61,946 nucleotides of DNA from Lachnospiraceae bacterium (GCA_017476665.1 JAFUZJ010000067.1:1-61946); one strand, 5' to 3'. Shown: positions 8,445 through 16,056, numbered from the stretch's first letter. Notes: generated from the letters alone by a model not told the origin. Translations and numbers: made by a program.

Positions 8445-8669
8445 TTATCCTTTCACCCTTCCTGCTATATATTCCGCATTGATCTCTCGGAGTTCCTTTT
8501 CCCCGTCTATATAAGGTTGATAAAAGGTCTCAACCCTTCCGCCGCCTATATTATCACACCCATTGCAAAATTCGCATTCCTGACCGCAAACCTCCAATGA
8601 CTTATTCACGATCTGAATTCTCTCTTCTCTGGTCGTATCTTTGATCAGGACGGATTTGATCTCTTCCAT
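8445..8669 (-). CDS. Cys-motif miniprotein, copy 1
   Basis: This 74-residue protein carries a CGQECEFCNGC cluster and the tail YQPYIDGEKELREINAEYIAG, matching its downstream neighbour at the same positions. I placed the start at 8669 (MEEIKSVLIKD) because AGGGGA lies 8 nt upstream; in-frame ATGs further out lack a proper site. It is 4 nt ahead of copy 2, so the pair form one unit driven by the promoter at 8715-8742. No signal peptide. Function unknown. Confidence 0.7.
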   Translation of the reverse strand: MEEIKSVLIKDTTREERIQIVNKSLEVCGQECEFCNGCDNIGGGRVETFYQPYIDGEKELREINAEYIAGRVKG

Positions 8670-8714
8670 GCACAACATCCCCTTTCCCATGGTTGGCTTT
8701 TCAATCATACTTAT

Positions 8715-8742
8715 ATTATATCAACCGCAGGTTCTTTCGCAA
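8715..8742 (-). promoter_or_regulatory. Promoter of the Cys-miniprotein pair
   Basis: Minus strand: -35 TTGCGA (8737-8742) and a perfect -10 TATAAT (8715-8720), spacer 16. It lies between the terminator of the superoxide reductase gene and the first miniprotein, so the pair is an independent transcription unit. Confidence 0.65.
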
Positions 8743-8798
8743 GGCTTTTCAGTCTCTGCCAAGCATGGAGAGATCCTTCGTAAAACAGTTTGAAACAA

Positions 8799-8825
8799 AC
8801 GGCCCCGAAAAACTTTCGGAGCCGT
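8799..8825 (-). terminator. Terminator after superoxide reductase
   Basis: A 12-bp stem (8799-8810 with 8814-8825, one mismatch that becomes G-U in RNA) with a 3-base loop is followed on the minus strand by TTGTTT. It sits about 40 nt past the desulfoferrodoxin stop. Confidence 0.8.
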
Positions 8826-8864
8826 CTTAGCTGTTCTCTATTCCATTTGTTATTACATTTTCCG

Positions 8865-9239
8865 TTATGACTTCCAAAGGCTGTGCAGATTACAGTATGC
8901 GTATGCCGCCTCCACTTCGTCACCTTCGCAGATTGCAAAACATGCCTTAGGCTCATCACCGGGCTTCAGCGCTTTCCTCTGATTTCCTGCCTTTGTCTTC
9001 AAAGCGATCCACTCGATATAGTGTTCGGCCACCATCGGGTGTGCCACAGACCCCACTGTAACAGTGACAAGGTTGTCTTTTACTTCAACCACGGGCACAT
9101 GCTTCTCTACTGCCGCGTCCGTCGTACCGGGCTCAATCTTCTGCATACGCTCGCCACAACAGATGATGGGCACCCCGCAATTTTTAACCACCGCGACAAT
9201 TTGTCCGCAGTGAGCACAACGATAAAACTCAAGCTCCAT
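8865..9239 (-). CDS. dfx: Desulfoferrodoxin (superoxide reductase, two iron centres)
   Basis: This protein reduces superoxide to hydrogen peroxide without making oxygen, a key defence in anaerobes. The 124-residue protein has the N-terminal rubredoxin-like centre I (Cys 8, 11, 27, 28) and the catalytic centre II: the EKHVPV motif (Lys-46, His-47), His-67 in SVAHPM, His-73 in AEHYIEW, and Cys-116/His-119 in the C-terminal CNLHSLW. Two extra Cys (100, 104) are present. It appears to be a single-gene unit, ended by the hairpin at 8799-8825. Confidence 0.96.
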   Translation of the reverse strand: MELEFYRCAHCGQIVAVVKNCGVPIICCGERMQKIEPGTTDAAVEKHVPVVEVKDNLVTVTVGSVAHPMVAEHYIEWIALKTKAGNQRKALKPGDEPKACFAICEGDEVEAAYAYCNLHSLWKS

Positions 9240-9330
9240 ACTCCATTTCCCCTTTCGTATTAATTTGCCTTACCGGCCTTCTCTCTTATATTCTACATCA
9301 GATTCGCTCATATTTCTACATAAAAGAAAA

Positions 9331-10005
9331 TCATCCCTCATACAAAAACCTCACTTCCGCATAAACTTCCACAAAATCCACCTCGCATCTGCCGTCCCAA
9401 ATGCCCACAGGTACTTTATCCGCAAAGGTATACTCCTTTGGCTCCACAGTCTCCGGTATACAACTCTCCTCATAACGATAGACCTGTACCTTTTGGTCTT
9501 TCGGGAAAACCAGCCAATACTCCCGCACCCCCGCCTCCATATATTGTTTCTTTTTGAGGTAGACATCCATTTTCCAATTGCCGGGAGAAACCACTTCCAC
9601 AATCAGGTCAGGCGCCCCCACCAGCCGATTAGGCGTGATTTTATCTCTGTCGCATACCACAAATACATCCGGGCGAACCACCGTCCTGTCGTCGCCAAAG
9701 AGCTGCACATCCACATCCTGATATGTCTTACATTGACCATGATTCTTCTTGATATAGGAGCTAAATACCCCCCTGATTTCTCCCGAAATGCCCTGATGTC
9801 CAAAGGACGCGGATGCCATGTCGTAAAACACCCCGTCAATCATCTCCACCCTTGTTCCTTCCGGCAACGCCAGATAATCCTCCAACGTCCTGTCTCCGAT
9901 CCGGTCGAACTGATACGCAAACGCCGGCTCCATCACCATGTTCGGCATTGTTTTATCTTTCGTCTCCAAAATCTTATCCTGATCATAAACATTGTCTTTT
10001 CCCAT
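9331..10005 (-). CDS. Uma2 family (DUF820) PD-(D/E)XK endonuclease
   Basis: The 224-residue protein has the Uma2 pattern: an N-terminal TLEDYLALPEG helix, VEMIDGVFYDM, a catalytic-type Asp in VVRPDVFVV, Glu in LIVEVVSPGN, and the helix KKKQYMEAGVREYWLV with the conserved Lys/Tyr. These match the restriction-endonuclease fold, but the biological role of the family is poorly known. The family is abundant in cyanobacteria and scattered elsewhere. A strong RBS (AAAGGAG) precedes the ATG and it has its own promoter at 10141-10169. No methyltransferase or partner gene is adjacent. Confidence 0.88.
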   Translation of the reverse strand: MGKDNVYDQDKILETKDKTMPNMVMEPAFAYQFDRIGDRTLEDYLALPEGTRVEMIDGVFYDMASASFGHQGISGEIRGVFSSYIKKNHGQCKTYQDVDVQLFGDDRTVVRPDVFVVCDRDKITPNRLVGAPDLIVEVVSPGNWKMDVYLKKKQYMEAGVREYWLVFPKDQKVQVYRYEESCIPETVEPKEYTFADKVPVGIWDGRCEVDFVEVYAEVRFLYEG

Positions 10006-10140
10006 AAAAAATCTCCTTTCTGAATTTGATTACTGCGTTTGAGCACTACACTTTCATCATAGTTTCTGCACAAAAATTTTCCGTATTGGAATATCGGGCG
10101 AGCTGCCCACGATAAAATATACACTTATAGAAGTATTTTT

Positions 10141-10169
10141 ATATTACTATTTTATATGCCAAATATCAA
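10141..10169 (-). promoter_or_regulatory. Promoter of the Uma2 gene
   Basis: Minus strand: TTGATA (10164-10169), 17-base spacer, TAATAT (10141-10146), in a very A/T-rich stretch (10130-10200). The implied leader is about 130 nt. I see nothing else in 10006-10237. Confidence 0.6.
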
Positions 10170-10237
10170 CCATATTTAATTCAAAATATACATCCAAAAT
10201 TTACAGATCAGTAAATACACAAAAACCGCCAAACGAA

Positions 10238-10271
10238 AAGGGACTGTTCAGAAAATCCCGAACAATCCCTT
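10238..10271 (-). terminator. Terminator of the feo operon
   Basis: A 12-bp stem (10238-10249 with 10260-10271, one mismatch) followed on the minus strand by TTTTCGTTTGG. It overlaps the last codons of the HMA-protein gene and closes the operon running from fur. Confidence 0.75.
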
Positions 10272-10505
10272 CTTTTTCTCATATTCTGTTGTTTCCGCCG
10301 AAAGCACCTGGTAACCGGTTTCAGCGATGGCTTTCTGCAGCCCTGCTGGATCAGGCTTTTCCTCCGTGAGAAACGAGGACTCCCCTTTTGCGTGGGAGGT
10401 ACTCAGCTTCTTCACGGCAGGCAGCGCCTTTCGGATGGCGTCATTGACATGCGCCTCGCACATGCCGCACATCATACCGTCAATCTTTAATATGGTTTTG
10501 TACAT
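10248..10505 (-). CDS. Small HMA-domain metal-binding protein
   Basis: This 85-residue protein has the ferredoxin-like heavy-metal-associated domain with metal ligands in GMMCGMCEAHV (C-x2-C) and the expected LQKAIAETGYQVLSA second half. It is CopZ-like, but its place at the end of a ferrous iron operon suggests a role tied to Fe(II) or to metal sorting after uptake (inference). The ATG overlaps the 3' end of the FeoB-associated gene by 26 nt in another frame, with GGGGGAG within that gene as RBS. Confidence 0.85.
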   Translation of the reverse strand: MYKTILKIDGMMCGMCEAHVNDAIRKALPAVKKLSTSHAKGESSFLTEEKPDPAGLQKAIAETGYQVLSAETTEYEKKKGLFGIF

Positions 10506-10665
10506 GACACGCTCCCCCCATGGGGCAGCAACCGCAGTTGCCGCCGCATGACGATTTTCCTTTTTGTTTGTCCCGGATCATTCCCCGGATGATCAGCGCT
10601 ACAATAAGCACCAGCACCAGGCTCACCAGGATTGTTCCCAGATTGGAATAAACCCAAGTCAACAT
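10480..10665 (-). CDS. FeoB-associated Cys-rich membrane protein
   Basis: A 61-residue protein with one N-terminal membrane helix (about 8-27) and a Cys-rich cytoplasmic tail (SSCGGNCGCCPMGGACH). This is the layout of the FeoB-associated family found next to feoB in Firmicutes, in the position where gammaproteobacteria have FeoC. It probably contacts FeoB or ferrous iron at the membrane. It starts 18 nt after feoB. Confidence 0.88.
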   Translation of the reverse strand: MLTWVYSNLGTILVSLVLVLIVALIIRGMIRDKQKGKSSCGGNCGCCPMGGACHVQNHIKD

Positions 10666-10683
10666 TATCCTATCACCTTGCTT

Positions 10684-13176
10684 TTATTTGACTTTCACAT
10701 CTGTCTTGAGCTTGGTTGCCTCTTCATATCTCTTGATAAAGAGCATATACAGCATACCGATCAGAAGCGCTGCCGCCAGGATCACACCGATGATGTTCGC
10801 ATGTCCGGTGAACGCACCGCCGAACTGGTTGATCATAAAGGAGATCACATAGGCAAATCCGCACTGATAGCCGATTGCAAACCAGGTCCACTTCGCATTG
10901 TTCATCTCTCTCTTGATGGCACCGATTGCCGCAAAACAAGGCGCGCACAGCAGATTAAATACCAGGAAGGAGTATCCGGTCACGCCGGTAAACGCCGCAT
11001 GCAGTGTCTGGTAGACACTCTCCTCTCCGCCTCCGTAGAGGATACCCATGGTGCCTACGATGTTCTCTTTTGCAACCAGGCCGGTGATGGACGCCACCGC
11101 TGCCTGCCAGTTGCCCCAGCCGAGCGGCATAAAGATCCAGGCGATCGCCCCGCCGATCTTGGCCAGAATCGAGGAATCCAGCTGATCCTCCTCCAGCATC
11201 TGGAACGCACCGTCTACCACGCCGAAGTAGGTAGTAAACCATACAATGATGGTGGACAGCAGAATAATGGTACCTGCCTTTTTGATAAAGGACCAGCCTC
11301 TCTCCCACATGGAGCGGAGCACATTGCCCAGTGTCGGCATATGATACGCCGGAAGCTCCATAACGAACGGCGCAGGCTCGCCCGCAAACATCTTGGTCTT
11401 CTTCAGCATAATACCGGACACCACAATGGAGGCCATACCGATGAAGTACGCCGAAGTTGCAACCCATGCGGAACCGCCGAAGATGGCGCCTGCCACCATG
11501 GCGATGAAAGGAACCTTCGCACCGCAGGGGATAAAGGTCGTAGTGATGATCGTCATACGCCGATCTCTCTCGTTCTCGATCGTACGGGAGGCCATGATAC
11601 CGGGCACGCCGCATCCGGTTCCCACCAACATCGGGATGAAGGATTTACCGGAAAGTCCGAATTTTCTGAAGATACGATCCAGCACAAACGCGATACGCGC
11701 CATGTAACCGCAGGCCTCCAGGAATGCCAGCAGCAAGAACAGCACCAACATCTGGGGCACAAAGCCAAGCACCGCGCCCACGCCGGCCACGATACCGTCC
11801 AGGATCAGACCCTTCAGCCAGTCAGCCGCGCCGACTGCATCCAGCAGCCCCTCTACCAGCACAGGCACACCGGGTACCCACACACCGTAATCCGCAGGAT
11901 CGGGCTCATCAAAGCCGTTTGCCTCAAAGTAGCTCACCGCATCCGTATAGGACATGGCGTTGGTTGCTTCCTCGTCCGCGTCCGCAGGAATGCTGTCAAA
12001 ATACACATCTACCTCATAATCTTCCAGAGTTTCCTCATCTTCCAACGTATAACTTACGCTCTCCTCGTCACTGGTAAACGCCTTTATGGCAGCCAGCATC
12101 GTATCCGCATCAAAATCCTCCTCCGTATCCAGGCCGATATAGGCATCCACCGCATTGAAAGCTGCCCCATACTCCTCGGCCACTTCCTCATATTCGCCGG
12201 TTCCCATGCCGAACAGATGCCATCCGTCTCCGAAAAGTCCGTCATTCGCCCAGTCCGTCGCAGCTGCGCCCACGCCCACCATGGAGATCCAATATACCAG
12301 GAACATGATCAGTGCAAAGATCGGCAATCCCAGCCATCTGTTGGTCACGATCCGGTCGATCTGATCCGATGTGGTCATGCCGCCTGCATTGTGTTTTTTG
12401 TAGCAGGCCTTGATGACCGATGCAATGTACACATATCTCTCGTTGGTGATGATGCTCTCCGCATCGTCATCCAGCTCCTTCTCTGCAGCTTTGATGTCAC
12501 CCTCGATATGCTCCATAGTCTTTTGGTCAATATTCAGTTTCTCCAGCACCTTGTCATCCCGCTCGAAGACCTTGATGGCATACCATCTCTGCTGCTCCTC
12601 CGGCATATTATGTACACAGGCTTCCTCAATATGCGCGATAGCATGCTCCACCGGGCCGGAAAAGGTATGCTGGGGAACCGTCTTGGTACCCTTTGCCGCC
12701 TTGATCGCCTCCTCGGCAGCCTCCATGATGCCGTTTCCTTTCAGCGCGGAAATCTCCACGATCTTACAGCCCAACTGTCTGGAAAGCTCTGCGGTGTTGA
12801 TCTTGTCGCCGTTTTTTTCCACCAGATCCATCATGTTGATGGCAATGACCACAGGAATCCCCAGCTCCGTGAGCTGCGTGGTCAGATACAGGTTTCTCTC
12901 CAGATTGGTACCGTCAATGATATTGATGATGGCGTCCGGCCGCTCCTCGATCAGATAATTCCTGGCTACTACTTCCTCCAGCGTGTAGGGGGAAAGGGAA
13001 TAGATTCCGGGAAGGTCCGTGATCGTCACATCATCATGTTTTTTTAACTTACCTTCCTTTTTCTCTACCGTTACGCCCGGCCAGTTTCCCACAAACTGAT
13101 TTGAGCCGGTCAGCGCGTTGAACAGGGTTGTTTTACCGCTGTTGGGATTTCCCGCAAGGGCTATCTTCGTACTCAT
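10684..13176 (-). CDS. feoB: Ferrous iron transport protein B
   Basis: FeoB is the membrane Fe(II) importer with an N-terminal G domain. Seen: G1 GNPNSGKTT (9-17), G3 DLPGI (54-58), G4 NMMD (114-117), helical insertion domain, then Gate segments with conserved GFVPQMLVLF, GTGCGVPGIMASR and IPCGAKVPFIA. At 830 residues it is longer than many FeoBs because of an acidic insertion between about 330 and 435 (many Asp/Glu, predicted outside the membrane). The RBS (AGGAG) is about 13 nt from the ATG, longer than usual. It is preceded by two feoA genes. Confidence 0.96.
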   Translation of the reverse strand: MSTKIALAGNPNSGKTTLFNALTGSNQFVGNWPGVTVEKKEGKLKKHDDVTITDLPGIYSLSPYTLEEVVARNYLIEERPDAIINIIDGTNLERNLYLTTQLTELGIPVVIAINMMDLVEKNGDKINTAELSRQLGCKIVEISALKGNGIMEAAEEAIKAAKGTKTVPQHTFSGPVEHAIAHIEEACVHNMPEEQQRWYAIKVFERDDKVLEKLNIDQKTMEHIEGDIKAAEKELDDDAESIITNERYVYIASVIKACYKKHNAGGMTTSDQIDRIVTNRWLGLPIFALIMFLVYWISMVGVGAAATDWANDGLFGDGWHLFGMGTGEYEEVAEEYGAAFNAVDAYIGLDTEEDFDADTMLAAIKAFTSDEESVSYTLEDEETLEDYEVDVYFDSIPADADEEATNAMSYTDAVSYFEANGFDEPDPADYGVWVPGVPVLVEGLLDAVGAADWLKGLILDGIVAGVGAVLGFVPQMLVLFLLLAFLEACGYMARIAFVLDRIFRKFGLSGKSFIPMLVGTGCGVPGIMASRTIENERDRRMTIITTTFIPCGAKVPFIAMVAGAIFGGSAWVATSAYFIGMASIVVSGIMLKKTKMFAGEPAPFVMELPAYHMPTLGNVLRSMWERGWSFIKKAGTIILLSTIIVWFTTYFGVVDGAFQMLEEDQLDSSILAKIGGAIAWIFMPLGWGNWQAAVASITGLVAKENIVGTMGILYGGGEESVYQTLHAAFTGVTGYSFLVFNLLCAPCFAAIGAIKREMNNAKWTWFAIGYQCGFAYVISFMINQFGGAFTGHANIIGVILAAALLIGMLYMLFIKRYEEATKLKTDVKVK

Positions 13177-13217
13177 CGTTTGTCATTCTCTCCTTCCTGT
13201 TACTCTTCCTTGATCTG

Positions 13218-13439
13218 TTACTCTACCTCAATCATTTCCGCATCGGCTTTGCGCAGGGACAACTCATAATTGCGCACCGTCACCTCGATGGGATCGCCCA
13301 GGGGCGCCACCTTGCGCACATAAATCTCCACGCCTTTCGTAATACCCATGTCCATAATGCGGCGCTTTACCGCACCCTCGCCGTGCAGTTTTACCACCTT
13401 CACGGTGGAACCGATGGCCGCTTCTCTCAATGTCTTCAT
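13218..13439 (-). CDS. feoA: FeoA domain protein (second copy)
   Basis: A 73-residue SH3-like protein that modulates FeoB. I set the start at 13439 (MKTLREAAIG) from the GGAGGAGA just upstream. The FeoA pattern is clear: VVKLHGEGAVKRRIMDMGITKGVEIYV and ALSLRKADAEMI-type ending. It lies 41 nt before feoB and a few tens of nt after the other feoA. Confidence 0.93.
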   Translation of the reverse strand: MKTLREAAIGSTVKVVKLHGEGAVKRRIMDMGITKGVEIYVRKVAPLGDPIEVTVRNYELSLRKADAEMIEVE

Positions 13440-13471
13440 AATCTCTCCTCCTTGGATTATATAATTGCGCA

Positions 13472-13684
13472 TCAGATCATGATCCTGCGCGCCAGATCGT
13501 CATTGATCGCCACGCGGGATTCCTTTACCCGCACGATCACATTTCCGCCCAGACTGCTCACAACAGTGGCGCTGCCGCCGACCACAAACCCCAGATCCTC
13601 CAAATGCTTCCGAACCTCCGGGCTGCCGCCGATCTTCCTGATAATATTTTCTTCTCCAATCGTCGCTAAATTTAATGGCACCAT
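13472..13684 (-). CDS. feoA: FeoA domain protein (first copy)
   Basis: A 70-residue FeoA-type protein, start at 13684 (MVPLNLATIG) with AGGGGG 7 nt upstream. It shares the GGSPEVRKHLEDLGFVVGG core with other FeoAs, but differs from the second copy in sequence, as in many Firmicutes with paired FeoAs. It follows fur with a gap of about 50 nt, and contains VIVRVKESRVAINDDLARRIMI at the end. Confidence 0.93.
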   Translation of the reverse strand: MVPLNLATIGEENIIRKIGGSPEVRKHLEDLGFVVGGSATVVSSLGGNVIVRVKESRVAINDDLARRIMI

Positions 13685-13735
13685 ATGTATTCCCCCTGTT
13701 TTGAAACGAATCCACAAATAAATGCATGCCTGCAT

Positions 13736-14161
13736 TCATGTCTCCTCACACGCACAGGGCATAATGGACACGCTCTGAATCCGCTCATTCTTTATGTAAC
13801 CGCACTCTTTCAAACCTTCGCTGATCACCTCATGCCAGGCACTCGCAGCCAGCTCCACCCGGGATCCGTTGTCCATCTCTACCTGACATGCCCGAACCAT
13901 ATCACACTCCTCTCCGCAGGCGATCTTATACATGTTTCTCCGATTGATTGCTCCCACATCCTCCAGCGTGTTGATCATGCGGTAAACCGTGGCGACACCA
14001 ATGTTTTTGTCCTGTTTGGAAGCCTTATAAAAAATCTCCTTGCAGCTGGAACAGTTTTCCTCCAGGATGATATCCAGCAGCATCAGCCGCTGCTTGGTGA
14101 TCCGGCAGCCTCGTTCCTTTAATTTCTGCACAATAATATCCTTTTGCATATTGGCAACCAT
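13736..14161 (-). CDS. fur: Fur family metalloregulator
   Basis: The 141-residue protein has the winged-helix DNA-binding part (RITKQRLMLLDIILEE, then VATVYRMINTLEDVGAINR) and a reduced C-terminal dimer domain. The canonical HHHDH stretch is absent: where most Fur proteins have HHH, this reads ECDMVRA, and a CAC motif ends the protein. So it is a divergent Fur-like regulator that may sense metal differently. It is the first gene of the feo operon. Its start has AGGAGAT 11 nt upstream; a second ATG lies 4 codons in. Confidence 0.88.
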   Translation of the reverse strand: MVANMQKDIIVQKLKERGCRITKQRLMLLDIILEENCSSCKEIFYKASKQDKNIGVATVYRMINTLEDVGAINRRNMYKIACGEECDMVRACQVEMDNGSRVELAASAWHEVISEGLKECGYIKNERIQSVSIMPCACEET

Positions 14162-14194
14162 TTGCTCTGCACATCTCCTATGTCCTTTAAATGA

Positions 14195-14217
14195 TTAATG
14201 ATTTTCTTTATCATTAA
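14195..14217 (-). promoter_or_regulatory. Candidate Fur-type inverted repeat
   Basis: TTAATGAT, 7-base gap, ATCATTAA: an 8-bp perfect inverted repeat, located between the promoter and the fur start codon. The NAT-rich pattern resembles Fur boxes. It suggests autoregulation of the fur-feo operon; binding is not proven. Confidence 0.55.
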
Positions 14218-14229
14218 CGCCTAACCGTA

Positions 14230-14261
14230 GTTAGTATATGCTAACGCTCATTAGAAGTCAA
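14230..14261 (-). promoter_or_regulatory. fur-feo promoter with overlapping operator
   Basis: Minus strand: -35 TTGACT (14256-14261), 17-base spacer, -10 TATACT (14233-14238). A palindrome GTTAG-N6-CTAAC (14230-14245) lies directly over the -10. The half-sites GTTAG/CTAAC are reminiscent of iron-dependent DtxR/IdeR operators. Metal-loaded repressor on this site would block RNA polymerase. Confidence 0.7.
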
Positions 14262-14333
14262 TAACTTTTTTAGAAAATATTTGGGCTTTTGCAGGAAAAT
14301 TAAGGCAAATTGAAAAAAGTGTAAGGAAAAGAC

Positions 14334-14362
14334 TTGCCAAGATTTGTTTTTTTCGATAGAAT
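14334..14362 (+). promoter_or_regulatory. tRNA-Ser promoter
   Basis: Plus strand: TTGCCA (14334-14339), 17-base spacer, TAGAAT (14357-14362), ending 10 nt before the tRNA 5' end. Confidence 0.7.
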
Positions 14363-14372
14363 AGACACGTTC

Positions 14373-14458
14373 GGAGACGTATCGAAGCGGTCATAACGGG
14401 GCGCACTCGAAATGCGTTTGCCCTCCGGGGCACGAGGGTTCGAATCCCTCCGTCTCCG
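14373..14458 (+). tRNA. tRNA-Ser (anticodon CGA)
   Basis: The acceptor stem GGAGACG pairs with CGTCTCC, followed by discriminator G. The anticodon loop is CTCGAAA, giving anticodon CGA (reads UCG, serine). A long variable arm (GTTTGCCCTCCGGGGCAC region) and T-arm GGGTTCGAATCCC confirm a class II tRNA-Ser. CCA is not encoded. It is a lone tRNA on the opposite strand to its neighbours. Confidence 0.95.
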
Positions 14459-14499
14459 CTCGTCACATTATTATTTGTCTGTTTTTCCTCAAACTGCAA

Positions 14500-14535
14500 G
14501 CAGCAAGCCGCACCACTTTCGGTACAGCTTGCTGC
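14500..14535 (+). terminator. Hairpin terminator after tRNA-Ser
   Basis: GCAGCAAGC (14500-14508) pairs with GCTTGCTGC (14527-14535), with partial extension outward. An A/T-rich tail (ATTATTTTTC) follows within 15 nt. It also lies just past the end of the convergent Rpn gene and may serve both. Confidence 0.6.
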
Positions 14536-14549
14536 CCAATTTGAACTTA

Positions 14550-15848
14550 TTATTTTTCTGCCCTAAAATTCCCAACTGCCTCTTTCGCAGCCGTATACGT
14601 CTCCACAGTCGTCCCCAATCCTGCGCATGCGGTCTGCAAGTCAACATGAAAATTTTTCATGACATTATCAACATTTTCAACCAGCATCTGCCGTTTTTCA
14701 TCCTTCAGTTTCGCGTTCCGGCCTGCCAGTTCCTCGTTCCGGCCTGCCAGTTCCTCGTTCTGACCTGTCAGTTCCTCGTTCTGCTCCGTCAACTCTGCCA
14801 ACTGACCGACTTTTGTATCCAGTTCTTCCTGCAATCTGTCGATCATCAGCTGGAAAGAGCCCTCATCCATCATTCGTATCGCTTCCGGTACCATCGTCAT
14901 CAACTCCTTTGGATTATATCGAAACCGGATAATCTCCTGATACAGATTCATAAATTCAGGATATTTTTCAATCACCCGCTTTACATCTTCCGGCTTATCC
15001 GATGCCAGAAAATACATCCACGCCTCCAATTCTGTTAATTCATTATGTTCCATTTTCCTGAAAATATCAAGTGAGACATAGATGTAATTCTTTAGGGATC
15101 GCTCTGTCAAACCTGTGTCAAACCGCATTTCATCTATGCTCTTATGTATATAGTCATCAGGATACCGATCGAACTTCTTCGATCTGCTGTTCATCAGCAC
15201 GATCACATATACGGGGTGCATCTGCCGATAATCAAATCTTATGATCTTCTCCTTCTCCTCATCCTCTCCTTTCTCCGCATTTCGCTCCTTGATCCTCCGA
15301 TTCAAAACTTTGTTCTCGATCTTTAACTGGTCATATTGGTACACCATGATATCCGATGCATAGCACTCCGCCCGTTCAAACGGAAAATCATGTGTATTCC
15401 GCTGTATCTCCAGATTGACATAGGCCCCGCTCTCCAACTGCACGACCAGATCCATGATCATCAGCGACGCATCGTCTCCCCGCCTGGTGACTTCAAGCGG
15501 AATATCCTTCACGATCGTAACCTTTTGTCCCATGATCAGGGACAACAGCTTCTCCAGGCGCTCCATCTTCTCCTCTCTGAAGATCTGTTTAAAAAAAGGA
15601 TCATATAAAATACTCATACCTCGGTTGCCCATGCAAAACTGTACGACGGCTTCCTGATACTCCTGCGCCAGCTTCTGGAAAACCCCTAAAGTCACCGGAT
15701 CCTTCTCTATATCCGCCATGACTTCTTCCCGCAGTCTCCTGCTGCGCAACGCTTCCGGCAACTGCTCCCTGTCAATGAACGGAAACAATTTCAGGCTCTG
15801 CAGCTGCCTTTCATCGGGCGTAAGTTTCCATTTCGTAAAATTTGTCAT
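14550..15848 (-). CDS. Rpn family / PD-(D/E)XK nuclease transposase-like protein
   Basis: The 432-residue protein begins with a region typical of Lachnospiraceae Rpn/PDDEXK-transposase proteins (GNRGMSILYDPFFKQIF), with the nuclease core at about residues 105-200: DIPLEV, an Asp in LMIMDLVVQLESG, and ExQ in VNLEIQRNTHDFPFERAECYASD. Rpn proteins in E. coli are DNA endonucleases that promote RecA-independent recombination. After the core comes a helical part and a heptad-type repeat (NEELAGR/NEELTGQ) forming a coiled coil. GGAGG lies 6 nt before the ATG. A related C-terminus occurs at the right end of the window. Confidence 0.85.
   Translation of the reverse strand: MTNFTKWKLTPDERQLQSLKLFPFIDREQLPEALRSRRLREEVMADIEKDPVTLGVFQKLAQEYQEAVVQFCMGNRGMSILYDPFFKQIFREEKMERLEKLLSLIMGQKVTIVKDIPLEVTRRGDDASLMIMDLVVQLESGAYVNLEIQRNTHDFPFERAECYASDIMVYQYDQLKIENKVLNRRIKERNAEKGEDEEKEKIIRFDYRQMHPVYVIVLMNSRSKKFDRYPDDYIHKSIDEMRFDTGLTERSLKNYIYVSLDIFRKMEHNELTELEAWMYFLASDKPEDVKRVIEKYPEFMNLYQEIIRFRYNPKELMTMVPEAIRMMDEGSFQLMIDRLQEELDTKVGQLAELTEQNEELTGQNEELAGRNEELAGRNAKLKDEKRQMLVENVDNVMKNFHVDLQTACAGLGTTVETYTAAKEAVGNFRAEK
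14714..14790 (-). repeat. 21-bp tandem repeat encoding a coiled coil
   Basis: Three to four copies of a 21-bp unit (CCGGCCTGCCAGTTCCTCGTT and variants) encode seven-residue units of the NEEL(A/T)G(R/Q) type in the Rpn protein. A 7-residue period fits a coiled-coil heptad. Confidence 0.8.
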
Positions 15849-16019
15849 AACATGCCTCCTTTGTTCCTACGCATTTTTTCTCTGTCCCGGCAAATTTTGC
15901 CATAATGATATCTTTTGTAAGTCATATCCGCATGTTTTTTCTTTTGTTTGCTTGGAATTGGGGGGCGAAATGCCCGCTGAGCTTTGGATAGCAATATGCA
16001 CTTAATCTGAAGTAATTTT

Positions 16020-16048
16020 ATATTATAATATATCGAGAAATTTGTCAA
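16020..16048 (-). promoter_or_regulatory. Promoter of the Rpn gene
   Basis: Minus strand: perfect TTGACA (16043-16048), 17-base spacer, TAATAT (16020-16025). It begins immediately downstream of the CPBP terminator. The implied leader of about 160 nt holds no other gene that I can see. Confidence 0.7.
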
Positions 16049-16056
16049 TCAAAAAA

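Noticed and set aside
8711-8959. 82-codon minus-strand ORF overlapping the end of the superoxide reductase gene
   Set aside because: It is out of frame with the real gene and runs through the terminator; no RBS or family.
10564-13047. Long open frame (827 codons) on the plus strand opposite feoB
   Set aside because: It is antisense to a clear feoB, is rich in His/Arg/Gln with no domain or RBS, and its length follows from the codon bias of the real gene.
14251-14499. Small minus-strand ORF with a GGIRTLVPRRANAF-type sequence
   Set aside because: It is the reverse complement of the tRNA-Ser, a common false gene in databases.
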